Origin: Streptomyces kurssanovii
Lineage (GTDB): Bacteria; Actinomycetota; Actinomycetes; Streptomycetales; Streptomycetaceae
Length of the DNA stretch: 64,000 bases
Assembly (NCBI RefSeq): GCF_014649695.1
Contig: NZ_BMTN01000002.1
Location: 124,001 to 188,000 of the forward strand
Direction: 5' to 3'
Under the pieces are notes generated by a model. That model ran no database searches. It saw only the letters and a list, made by a program, of their open reading frames with translations, and had not been told where the DNA came from. The number at the start of each line of letters is the position of its first letter. Within the stretch, counting starts at the first letter, position 1. Shown here one piece after another: positions 27,101 to 33,650 of this stretch. The position numbers and the translations under genes are program-made.

Positions 27101-27955
27101 CGTGTCCTGGTACTCGTCGAGCAGGACGACCCTGAACTCGTCGCGGAGGAGCGTGCCCACCTCGGGGCGGGTGAGTGCGAGCTCGGCGGAAAGGGCGATC
27201 TGGTCGCCGAAGTCGAGCAGATCGCGCTGGCGCTTGGCCGCCCGGTAACGCAGGGTCAGGTCGAGCAGCTCGCGGCGCGCCTCGGCCGCCTCCGGGACCT
27301 TGCGGAGGTCCGCGTTGGTCAGCCGGGCGCCTTCGAGGGTGCGGAGCAGCTCCGTGTCGTACTCCTTCAGGCGGCCGGGAGGCACCAGGTGCTCGGCGAG
27401 CTCCGCGTCGAGCGCGAGCAGATCGCTCACGAGGGAGGGGAAGGAGCGGGTGAGCGCGGGGTACGGTCCCGGGGCCTCGCGCAGCACACGGGCGGCGAGC
27501 TGGTAGCGGGTGGCGTCGGCGAGCAGCCGGGCGGTCGGCTCGAGTCCGATGCGCAGACCGTGGTCCTTGAGGAGCTGGCCGGCGAACGCGTGGTACGTGG
27601 AGATGCGCGGCTCACCGACCGGGGTGTCCCCGCCGAAGACGGAGGAAGGGTCGCCCGGGTCGACGGCGTCGGGGTCGGTCACGCCGGCCCGGACGAGGGC
27701 GGTGCGGACGCGCTCGGCGAGCTCGCCCGCGGCCTTGTTGGTGAAGGTGAGCCCGAGGACCTGGTCGGGCGCCACCTGGCCGGTGCCGACGAGCCAGACC
27801 ACCCGGGCCGCCATGACCGTCGTCTTCCCCGAACCGGCCCCGGCCACGATGACCTGCGGGGCGGGCGGCGCGGTGATGCAGGCCGTCTGCTCCGGGGTGA
27901 AAGGGATGCCGAGGAGCTCTTTGAGCTCCTCGGGGTCGGTGATGCGTGCGGTCAC
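24158..27955 (-). CDS. AdnB-like UvrD/RecB helicase-nuclease
   Basis: 1265 residues from a GTG (MTARITDPEELKELLG). SF1 motor: VIVAGAGSGKTTVMAAR (Walker A), LLDEYQDTSVAQ (II), AVGDPCQAIYGWRGA (III), VLTAHKSKGLEWDVV (V), YVTFTRPRSLLLG (VI). The C-terminal RecB-type nuclease has RGRIDAVYRTGEDTYEIVDWKT then LAVYRLAW. There is no Fe-S cysteine set. With the gene at 29354-32827 it makes an AdnAB-type end-resection heterodimer for double-strand break repair (M. tuberculosis Rv3201c/Rv3202c). Between motor and nuclease is a disordered Glu/Ser/Gly/Asp insert (about residues 850-980) with tandem DSEF repeats. The start has no strong ribosome site. Confidence 0.9.
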   Translation of the reverse strand: MTARITDPEELKELLGIPFTPEQTACITAPPAPQVIVAGAGSGKTTVMAARVVWLVGTGQVAPDQVLGLTFTNKAAGELAERVRTALVRAGVTDPDAVDPGDPSSVFGGDTPVGEPRISTYHAFAGQLLKDHGLRIGLEPTARLLADATRYQLAARVLREAPGPYPALTRSFPSLVSDLLALDAELAEHLVPPGRLKEYDTELLRTLEGARLTNADLRKVPEAAEARRELLDLTLRYRAAKRQRDLLDFGDQIALSAELALTRPEVGTLLRDEFRVVLLDEYQDTSVAQRLLLSGLFGQGTGHAVTAVGDPCQAIYGWRGASVANLDDFPVHFAHPDGRPADRYALSENRRSGGRLLHLANGLATPLRAMHEGVEALRPAPGAERDGIVRCALLPTHAEEIEWLADSIAHLVRTGKEPGEIAVLCRTAGDFPEIQGALVARDVPVEVVGLSGLLHLPEVADLVAMCEVLQDPGANASLVRILTGPRWRIGPRDLALLGRRARLLVHHASADDDPERRLAAAVEGTDPAEIISLADALDTFLESAGGEDDGLPFSAEARVRFARLAAELRDLRRSLADPLMDVLHRVLSTTGLEVELSASPHALAARRRETLANFLDIAAGFAALDGEATLLAFLGFLRTAAQYEKGLDNALPGGENTVKVLTAHKSKGLEWDVVAVPGLVAKHFPNDQAREAWTSQSKVLPHALRGDAATLPDVESWDAGGLKAFKEAMKDHQHTEELRLGYVTFTRPRSLLLGSAHWWGPSQKRRRGPSEFLKALYDHCEQGHGEIEVWADEPEEDAENPALGTATADHAWPLPLDPVSLSRRRAAADTVMAHLEALAAVPSGAGSAAGARAGAEGEVRGSGSELGPEPEPEPEFDSEFDSEFDSEFGFGPKAEAEIDLGLASGSGSGSGPEPRADFGSASEFEADAEFGPASGSGPAAVTVPSADPGSVAVPSADPEEWDWPTEPPEDDPFAPPTPAPTVPHQPSRHSERVAVAAPGGAEAAAYPFAPRSARDPQRTSGRNERGEALTPEEARAVASWDRDLDALTGELRRTRATVREVLVPASLSASQLLRLAADPDGFAKELARPMPRPPQPAARRGTRFHAWVESRFEELALPMLGPDELPGGADEHEIADEQDLAALKDAFERTPYARRTPYRVEAPFQFTLAGRVVRGRIDAVYRTGEDTYEIVDWKTARSGVADPLQLAVYRLAWAEQHGIPLDAVTATFVFVRTGEIVRPDGLPDRAGLERILLGGTADESGAIAR
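25290..25335 (-). repeat. 12-bp tandem repeat encoding DSEF units
   Basis: Four near-perfect copies of a 12-nt unit (GAGTTCGACTCA and variants) encode EFDSEFDSEFDSEF within the AdnB-like linker. Adjacent GGACCCGGACCC-type repeats (about 25225-25250) encode SGSGSGSG. Both point to replication-slippage expansion. Confidence 0.8.
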
Positions 27956-28124
27956 CCCGTAGAGGCTAACGGGGACCACTGACAGCAGCGGTCCCGGTTT
28001 GTCCACCGGACCGGGCCCCGCTCCGGCATCCGGACCCGGACGCCGGACGGCGCCGCCACGGCAGGAGCCCGGTGCCGGCGGCCCGCAAGCCGGGAGCCCG
28101 ACAGCCCACGGCCCGTATCGGCCC

Positions 28125-29249
28125 CTAGGACGTACTCTCACTCTCCGCGGCCGTTCCAGCGCCGGAGCCGGTGTCGCTGCCGGAGTCCGTACCGGTCCCC
28201 GTTCCGGTCCCTTCGTCGGTGACCGAACCTTCGGTGTCGGACCCCGATCCTTCGCCGGTGCCGGCACCGGTGTCCTGGTCCGGACCGGAGCCCTCGGCCG
28301 AGCCGGTGCCCGCGCCCTCCTCCGGGTCCTCACCGCGTTCCGTGCCGGCCCCGGTGTCGAACTCCTCTCCCGTGTCCGGCTGCCCGTCCGTGCCGCTGCC
28401 GTCCCCGGACTGCGTGGCGCCCGCCTCGAAGCCGAGTCCCGCGCCCCCGGTCAGGTTGTCCAGGTCGACCACTTCCTCTGCCGGCGGCGCCTCGACCTCG
28501 ACCGGCTCGTCGTAGCGGGAGAGGACGATCGTGCCGGTCTCGTCGCCACCGGCCTTCACGATCTTGAGGACATACGGTTTGCCCTCCTTCGCGACGTGGA
28601 CCGTCGTCGTCCTGTCCTGCTCCTTCTTCAGCAGGGTCACCGTCGGTACGCCCTCGACCTCGGAGTCCGGGCCCTTGGTCATCTGCTTCCGGTCCGCCTC
28701 GTCCACGTCCATCTGCGCGAACATCGCCTTGAGGTCGCAGACGCGGTCCAGGTCCTTGACGGTCCCGGTCGGCATCTTGACCCACCGGCCCTGCATGAGC
28801 TCCACGACGGCGTCGTTGTCCGCGCCGGGGGACTCGGCGGAACCCTCGCGCAGTGAGGCGCTCCAGAACTGCTCGTCGCCCTTGAGGTACATGACCTCGG
28901 ACACCTGGCGGAGCTCCGCCCTGCCTCCCTTGACGCCGAGGCGGCCGCTGCATTTGTCGCCGGAGTCGAGGGCGAGGTCGATGGAGACCGGCTCGCCGTC
29001 CTTCTCGATCCGGCCCGCCATGGTCAGGGACTTGGCGGCTCTGGTGGCCGCGACCGCCTTGTCGGCGATCTGCCCCGCGTCGAGGCCCTCCAGTGATTCG
29101 CCGTCGCCGCTGGTCACGGCCGCCGGCCCCCTTCGCTCCCCGGAGGCTCCCTTGGCCTTGATGTCACCGTCCTGGGAACAGCCCGCCAGCACGATGACGG
29201 CACTGGCGCAGACCGCCGCCGTCACCAGGGACTTCCGCTTGGCCGTCAT
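28125..29249 (-). CDS. Secreted lipoprotein with acidic Ser/Gly/Thr-rich tail
   Basis: 374 residues; GAGGAGAG precedes the ATG at 29249. The signal is MTAKRKSLVTAAVCASAVIV followed by lipobox LAGC, so the mature protein is lipid-anchored. The body (residues about 50-260) has the LppX/LprG-like plan of an amphipathic sheet (KSLTMAGRIEKDGEPVSIDL, VMYLKGDEQFWSASL, VKMPTGTVKDLDRVC). The last about 100 residues are almost only Gly, Ser, Thr, Glu, Asp and Pro with GTGTGTGT runs, a probable wall-spanning or disordered region. A distant paralogue is at 61940-62716. It lies between the two adn-like genes. LppX/LprG relatives move lipids; cargo here is unknown. Confidence 0.85.
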   Translation of the reverse strand: MTAKRKSLVTAAVCASAVIVLAGCSQDGDIKAKGASGERRGPAAVTSGDGESLEGLDAGQIADKAVAATRAAKSLTMAGRIEKDGEPVSIDLALDSGDKCSGRLGVKGGRAELRQVSEVMYLKGDEQFWSASLREGSAESPGADNDAVVELMQGRWVKMPTGTVKDLDRVCDLKAMFAQMDVDEADRKQMTKGPDSEVEGVPTVTLLKKEQDRTTTVHVAKEGKPYVLKIVKAGGDETGTIVLSRYDEPVEVEAPPAEEVVDLDNLTGGAGLGFEAGATQSGDGSGTDGQPDTGEEFDTGAGTERGEDPEEGAGTGSAEGSGPDQDTGAGTGEGSGSDTEGSVTDEGTGTGTGTDSGSDTGSGAGTAAESESTS

Positions 29250-29353
29250 GTTGTCTCTCCTCGCAGATCCGGATGGGCCCGCCACGACCGGTAGCGGTGG
29301 CCGGGAACTCCATTGGATCTGCGTGAATGTGACATTGCATGACAAAACTCCGG

Positions 29354-32300
29354 TCATTCCACTATTTGGCGGCCCTCCGGCTGCGCGCTGCACGACGCGC
29401 GGAACGCGCAGTGGGCGCAGTGCTGCCCGGTGGAAGGCGTGAAGCGCTCGTCGAGCACCCGGCCGGCCGCGGTGGCGAGCAGGTCCCCCACCCACTCACC
29501 CGTGAGTGCCTCCTGCGCCTGGACCTTGGGCAGGGCGTCGCCGCCCTCCTTCTTGGCGGCCGGCTGCCGCAGCTGTACGAGCTCGGCGCCGCCCGGCTCG
29601 GGGCGGTCCCCGCCGAACACCTCGTCGACCGCGCCCTCGCGGACGGCCAGCTGGTACACGGCGAGCTGGGGATGGCGGGCGACCTCGTCCTTCGTGGGCG
29701 TCTGCTTGCCCGTCTTGAAGTCCACGACATAGGCACGGCCCTGTTCGTCCTGCTCGACGCGGTCCATGGAGCCCCGGATGCGTACCTGGAACCCGCCCGC
29801 CTCCAGCGTGACGTCGAAATCGTGCTCGGTGGCGGCGGGGCGGCGTCCGCCGCGGTCCATAACGTGCCAGCGCAGGAAACGCTCGAGCGCGGCGCGCGCG
29901 TGCCCCTTCTCCTGCTGTGACTTCCACGGGGCGTCGAACACGAGCGCGTCCCACACCGAGTCGAGGCGCTCCATGAGGACGGCGAGGTCGGCGGGGGTAC
30001 GACCGGAGGCGACCTCGTCGGCGAGCACGTGCACGACATTGCCGAAGCCCTGGGCGGCGGTCGCGGGCGCGTCGGCCTTCACCTCCCGGCCGAGGAACCA
30101 CTGGAGCGCGCAGCTGTTGGCCAGCTGGTCGAGTGCGCTGCCGGAGAGGGTGACGGGCTGGTCCCGGTCACGCAGCGGCTTCGCGCTGTGGGTGGCGTCG
30201 TACAGACCCCACCAGCGGTACGGGTGCGCGGAAGGCACCATCGGCTGGCCCTCCTCGTCGGTCAGCGCCGCGAGACGGGCCAGTCGGCGGGCGGCGGCCT
30301 CCCGCAGCCGGGGTGAGGCGTCCGGATCGACGGTGGTGGCGCGGAGTTCGGCGACGAGCGGGGCGACGGCCAGCGGACGGCGCGGACGGCCGGTCACGTC
30401 GCGCGGCTCCACGCCCAGTTCGGCCAGGAAGCGGGACGGCTGGTCGCCGTCGTCGGCCGGGGCCTTGACCGCCGTGACGACAAGACGGTCGCGGGCGCGG
30501 GTGGCCGCCACGTAGAACAGCCTGCGCTCCTCCGCCAGAAGAGCGCCGGGGGTGAGCGGCTCGGCGAGGCCGTCCCGCCCGATGCGGTCGGCCTCCAGGA
30601 GGGAGCCCCGGCGCCGGAGATCGGGCCACAGACCCTCCTGCACACCGGCGACCACGACGAGGCTCCACTCCAGGCCCTTGGAGCGGTGCGCCGTCATCAG
30701 CCGTACGGCCTCCGGGCGTACCTCCCGCCTGGAGAGGGTGTCGGCGGCGATGTCCTGTGCTTCGAGCTCCTCGATGAAGTTGAGCGCGCCCCGGCCGCCG
30801 GTGCGTTCCTCCGCGCGCGCCGCCGTCTCGAAGAGCGCGCAGACGGCGTCCAGATCACGGTCGGCGTTGCGGCCGACCGCGCCGCCGCGGAACGCCGCAC
30901 GCTCCAGGCGCTGCGGCCACGGCGTGCCGTCCCACAGCAGCCACAGGGCCTCTTCCGCAGTGCCTCCGCCCTCCAGGAGTTCGCGCGCCTTGCGCAGGAG
31001 AGCGCCCAGCCGCTGGGCGCCGCGGGCGTACGCCGGATCGTGCGCGACAAGCCGTTCCGGCTCGGCGAGCGCGCGGGCGAGAAGCTGGTCGGACGGCGGC
31101 GGCAGGGCGTTGCCCCCGGCCCGCTCCTCGTCCCGCAGCGCCCGGCCGAGGCGGCGCAGGTCCGCGGTGTCCATGCCGCCGAGCGGCGAGGTCAGGAGGG
31201 TGAGCGCGGTCTCGGTGTCGATCCAGACGGCGGGCTCCGGACCGGGCCCCCGCTCCTCGCCCGCCTCCTCCGGCACCCCGGTAGCGGCGGCCGCCCCCTC
31301 ACCGGCATCGGCTCCCGCGCCCGCCTCCCCCGGAACCCCTGCGAGCGCGCCCGCCCCTCCACCGGTGCCGGGCTCCTCGTCCGCTCCCCCGGGAACGGGT
31401 GCGGGCGGCGCGGGCGCCGGGCGGCCGGCGGCCGCCGTCGCGACCGTGCGCAGGGCGGTCAGGAGGGGCGCCACCGCCGGTTCGTGGCGCAGGGCCACGT
31501 CGTCGCCGTCGATCTCGAGGGGTACGCCCGCCGACGTCAGGGCGCGCCGCATGGAGGGGATGGTGCGGCCGCCCGCCCGGACGAGGACCGCCATCTCGTG
31601 CCAGGGGACGCCGTCCTCGAGATGCGCGCGGCGAAGGATGTCCGCGATGTTGTCCAGCTCCGTGGAGGCCGTCGGATAGGTGTACGCCTCGACACGGCCG
31701 CCCTCGCGGACCGCCGCCAGTTCGCGGTGGGCGCGGACCTTGTCGGCAGGCAGCCGGGTCAGCGGCATCCGGCGGGTCAGCAGCCGGGTCGCCGCCAGCA
31801 GGGCGGCTCCGCTGCGCCGGGACGTGGTCAGCACGGCGACGCCGGCGGGACTGCCGTCGGCGCGGGGGAAGGCGTCGGGGAAGTCGAGGATGCCGTTCAC
31901 GTCCGCGCCGCGGAACGCGTAGATCGACTGGTCGGGATCGCCGAAGGCGACGAGTGTCCGCCCGCCGTCCGCCAGCGCGCGCAGCAGCCGCACCTGGGCC
32001 GGGTCGGTGTCCTGGTACTCGTCCACGAACACCGCGTCGTAGGCGGGCAGCGCCGTGTCCTCGGCCAGCAGGACGGCCCGGTGCACCAGTTCCGCGTAGT
32101 CGAGCACGCCCTGGAGGTCGAGGACGTCCAGGTATTCGGCGAGGAACGAGGCGGCGGCCCCCCAGTCGGGCCGGCCGATGCGGGCGGCGAAGCGGGCGAG
32201 GGAGTCCGGGCCGAGGCCCAGCTCACGGCTCCGGGCCAGCACGGCGCGGACCTCGTCGGCGAAGCCGCGGGTGGTCAGGCACGCCCGAAGTTCGTCGGGC

Positions 32301-32827
32301 CAGCGGACGCCGGGCAGGACGGCCTGGCCGGCGAGGAGTTCCCGCACGGCGACGTCCTGCTCGGGACCCGACAGCAGGCGCAGCGGTTCGGCGAACAGGT
32401 CGGCGTCCTGATGCGAGCGGACGAGCGCGTAGCAGTAGGAGTGGAACGTCGTTGCCTGCGGTCCCCGCGCGCCGCCGAGCCGCAGCGCCATCCGGTCGCG
32501 CAGTTCGACCGCCGCTTTGCGGCTGAAGGTGAGGACAAGGATGCGAGAAGGGTCCGTGCCCGCCGCGATACGAGCCGCGACGGCCTCGACGAGCGTGGTC
32601 GTCTTGCCGGTGCCGGGTCCGGCGAGCACCAGAAGAGGCCCGTCTCCATGGTCAACCACCGCGCGCTGGGCTGCGTCAAGGAGAGGGGGATTCACGGGGC
32701 CCGGAGGGGTTCGCACCAGCCGGTACGCGCCCGGGGACCTTCCGCCCCGCCCGTGCGGGCGCGGGAGAACCCCCTGCCGTACCTGCTGCGGGTACGGCAC
32801 ATGCCCGGTGGTGGAGGAGGAGCTCAC
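29354..32827 (-). CDS. AdnA-like UvrD/RecB helicase-nuclease with Fe-S-type cysteines
   Basis: 1157 residues from a GTG. Motor motifs: VLAGPGTGKTTTLVEAV, VFVDEYQDTDPAQ, FGDPDQSIYAFRGADV, MTAHRSKGLEWSLVVVAG, LFYVAATRARDRLVV. A Gly/Ala/Pro/Glu-rich linker sits near residues 470-530. The C-terminal nuclease has GSMDRVEQDEQGRAYVVDFKTGK and LAVYQLAVREG. Four cysteines bracket the nuclease (C in ANSCALQWF, then C-x2-C-x5-C in QHCAHCAFRASC), the pattern of AddB/AdnA-type [4Fe-4S] nucleases. The partner is the AdnB-like gene downstream, separated by one lipoprotein gene. Together they should process DNA ends before recombination. The long basic N-terminus (about 40 aa) makes the start uncertain. Confidence 0.9.
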   Translation of the reverse strand: MSSSSTTGHVPYPQQVRQGVLPRPHGRGGRSPGAYRLVRTPPGPVNPPLLDAAQRAVVDHGDGPLLVLAGPGTGKTTTLVEAVAARIAAGTDPSRILVLTFSRKAAVELRDRMALRLGGARGPQATTFHSYCYALVRSHQDADLFAEPLRLLSGPEQDVAVRELLAGQAVLPGVRWPDELRACLTTRGFADEVRAVLARSRELGLGPDSLARFAARIGRPDWGAAASFLAEYLDVLDLQGVLDYAELVHRAVLLAEDTALPAYDAVFVDEYQDTDPAQVRLLRALADGGRTLVAFGDPDQSIYAFRGADVNGILDFPDAFPRADGSPAGVAVLTTSRRSGAALLAATRLLTRRMPLTRLPADKVRAHRELAAVREGGRVEAYTYPTASTELDNIADILRRAHLEDGVPWHEMAVLVRAGGRTIPSMRRALTSAGVPLEIDGDDVALRHEPAVAPLLTALRTVATAAAGRPAPAPPAPVPGGADEEPGTGGGAGALAGVPGEAGAGADAGEGAAAATGVPEEAGEERGPGPEPAVWIDTETALTLLTSPLGGMDTADLRRLGRALRDEERAGGNALPPPSDQLLARALAEPERLVAHDPAYARGAQRLGALLRKARELLEGGGTAEEALWLLWDGTPWPQRLERAAFRGGAVGRNADRDLDAVCALFETAARAEERTGGRGALNFIEELEAQDIAADTLSRREVRPEAVRLMTAHRSKGLEWSLVVVAGVQEGLWPDLRRRGSLLEADRIGRDGLAEPLTPGALLAEERRLFYVAATRARDRLVVTAVKAPADDGDQPSRFLAELGVEPRDVTGRPRRPLAVAPLVAELRATTVDPDASPRLREAAARRLARLAALTDEEGQPMVPSAHPYRWWGLYDATHSAKPLRDRDQPVTLSGSALDQLANSCALQWFLGREVKADAPATAAQGFGNVVHVLADEVASGRTPADLAVLMERLDSVWDALVFDAPWKSQQEKGHARAALERFLRWHVMDRGGRRPAATEHDFDVTLEAGGFQVRIRGSMDRVEQDEQGRAYVVDFKTGKQTPTKDEVARHPQLAVYQLAVREGAVDEVFGGDRPEPGGAELVQLRQPAAKKEGGDALPKVQAQEALTGEWVGDLLATAAGRVLDERFTPSTGQHCAHCAFRASCSAQPEGRQIVE

Positions 32828-32985
32828 GTGGATCGCCGGTCCTGGTGGGTGTGCTGGTGGTGAGAGTGCGGTTCGTGCCGCGCGCTGAAGACGCTACGCC
32901 AGGCGCCCGGGTACGGACGGCGGAGCCGTCCCGTGCCCCGTACGGTCCCGGGAGTCCCCGCCCTGTCGCCGCTTGGCGGAAGCTG

Positions 32986-33336
32986 TCATATGTGAGCTTC
33001 GTCGCTTCGCGCCCCGGCGCCGTCCCACCGCGCGCGCTTCATGTCGAGGCGCGGCAGATGCCCCTGTGCGGCGCGGGACGCCTCGCGCAGCGGGGTCCCT
33101 TCCTCGCGGTACCGGTCAAGGGCGCGCAGTTCGTGGCCCGGGAGCAGGACGCCGTCGGAGCGCACCACCCGCCACCACGGCACGGCGCCGCCGTACAGCG
33201 CCATGACGCGGCCGACCTGGCGGGGTCCGCCCTCGCCGAGCCACTCCGCGACATCCCCGTAGGTCATGACCCGGCCCGGCGGGATCCGCTCGGCGACCTC
33301 CAGAACCCGCTCGGCGTACTCAGGCAACTCGTCCAT
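32986..33336 (-). CDS. Alkyltransferase-like protein (ATL)
   Basis: 116 residues of the Ogt/MGMT DNA-binding domain alone: RIPPGRVMTYGDVAEWLG, PRQVGRVMALYGG, then VPWWRVVRSDG. In O6-alkylguanine transferases this last site is PCHRV with the alkyl-accepting Cys; here it is PWWRV, so the protein cannot transfer alkyl groups. ATL proteins of this kind bind O6-alkylguanine, flip it and pass the lesion to nucleotide excision repair. The neighbours (AdnA/B-like, UvrD2) are DNA-repair genes. An alternative ATG lies three codons upstream. Confidence 0.92.
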   Translation of the reverse strand: MDELPEYAERVLEVAERIPPGRVMTYGDVAEWLGEGGPRQVGRVMALYGGAVPWWRVVRSDGVLLPGHELRALDRYREEGTPLREASRAAQGHLPRLDMKRARWDGAGARSDEAHI

Positions 33337-33650
33337 CCGACCCATCCTGCCGCACGGCACCGACAACGCCGTGGCCGTGACGACCACGACGTGGACCGCT
33401 CCGGCCGGGGACGGCGTCAGGGGAAGAGACGCGGCCCGAAGACGCACGGCCGGGCCGGCCCCGGGCGAGAAAGCCGCGATACGGAGAGGGAGAATCGGCA
33501 CATGGGAGGCAAAGAGGGGTACGGTTCGCGCCTCGCGACCCCGCATTGCACCCTGATGCCCCCCTCTGTCGTCCGGTCGTGCCACCATCATGCGGGCGGT
33601 GACTGGTGATACGAGATCAAGAAGAGACCGAGACGGCGAAGGAGCAGGGC
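33337..33650. other. Divergent intergenic region
   Basis: 314 nt between the divergent ATL and flippase-like genes. The frame of the downstream gene stays open back to a GTG at 33606, but AAGGAG sits 6 nt before the GTG at 33651. Promoters for both genes are expected here; I could not identify a convincing -35/-10 pair and see no RNA gene or repeat. Confidence 0.4.
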
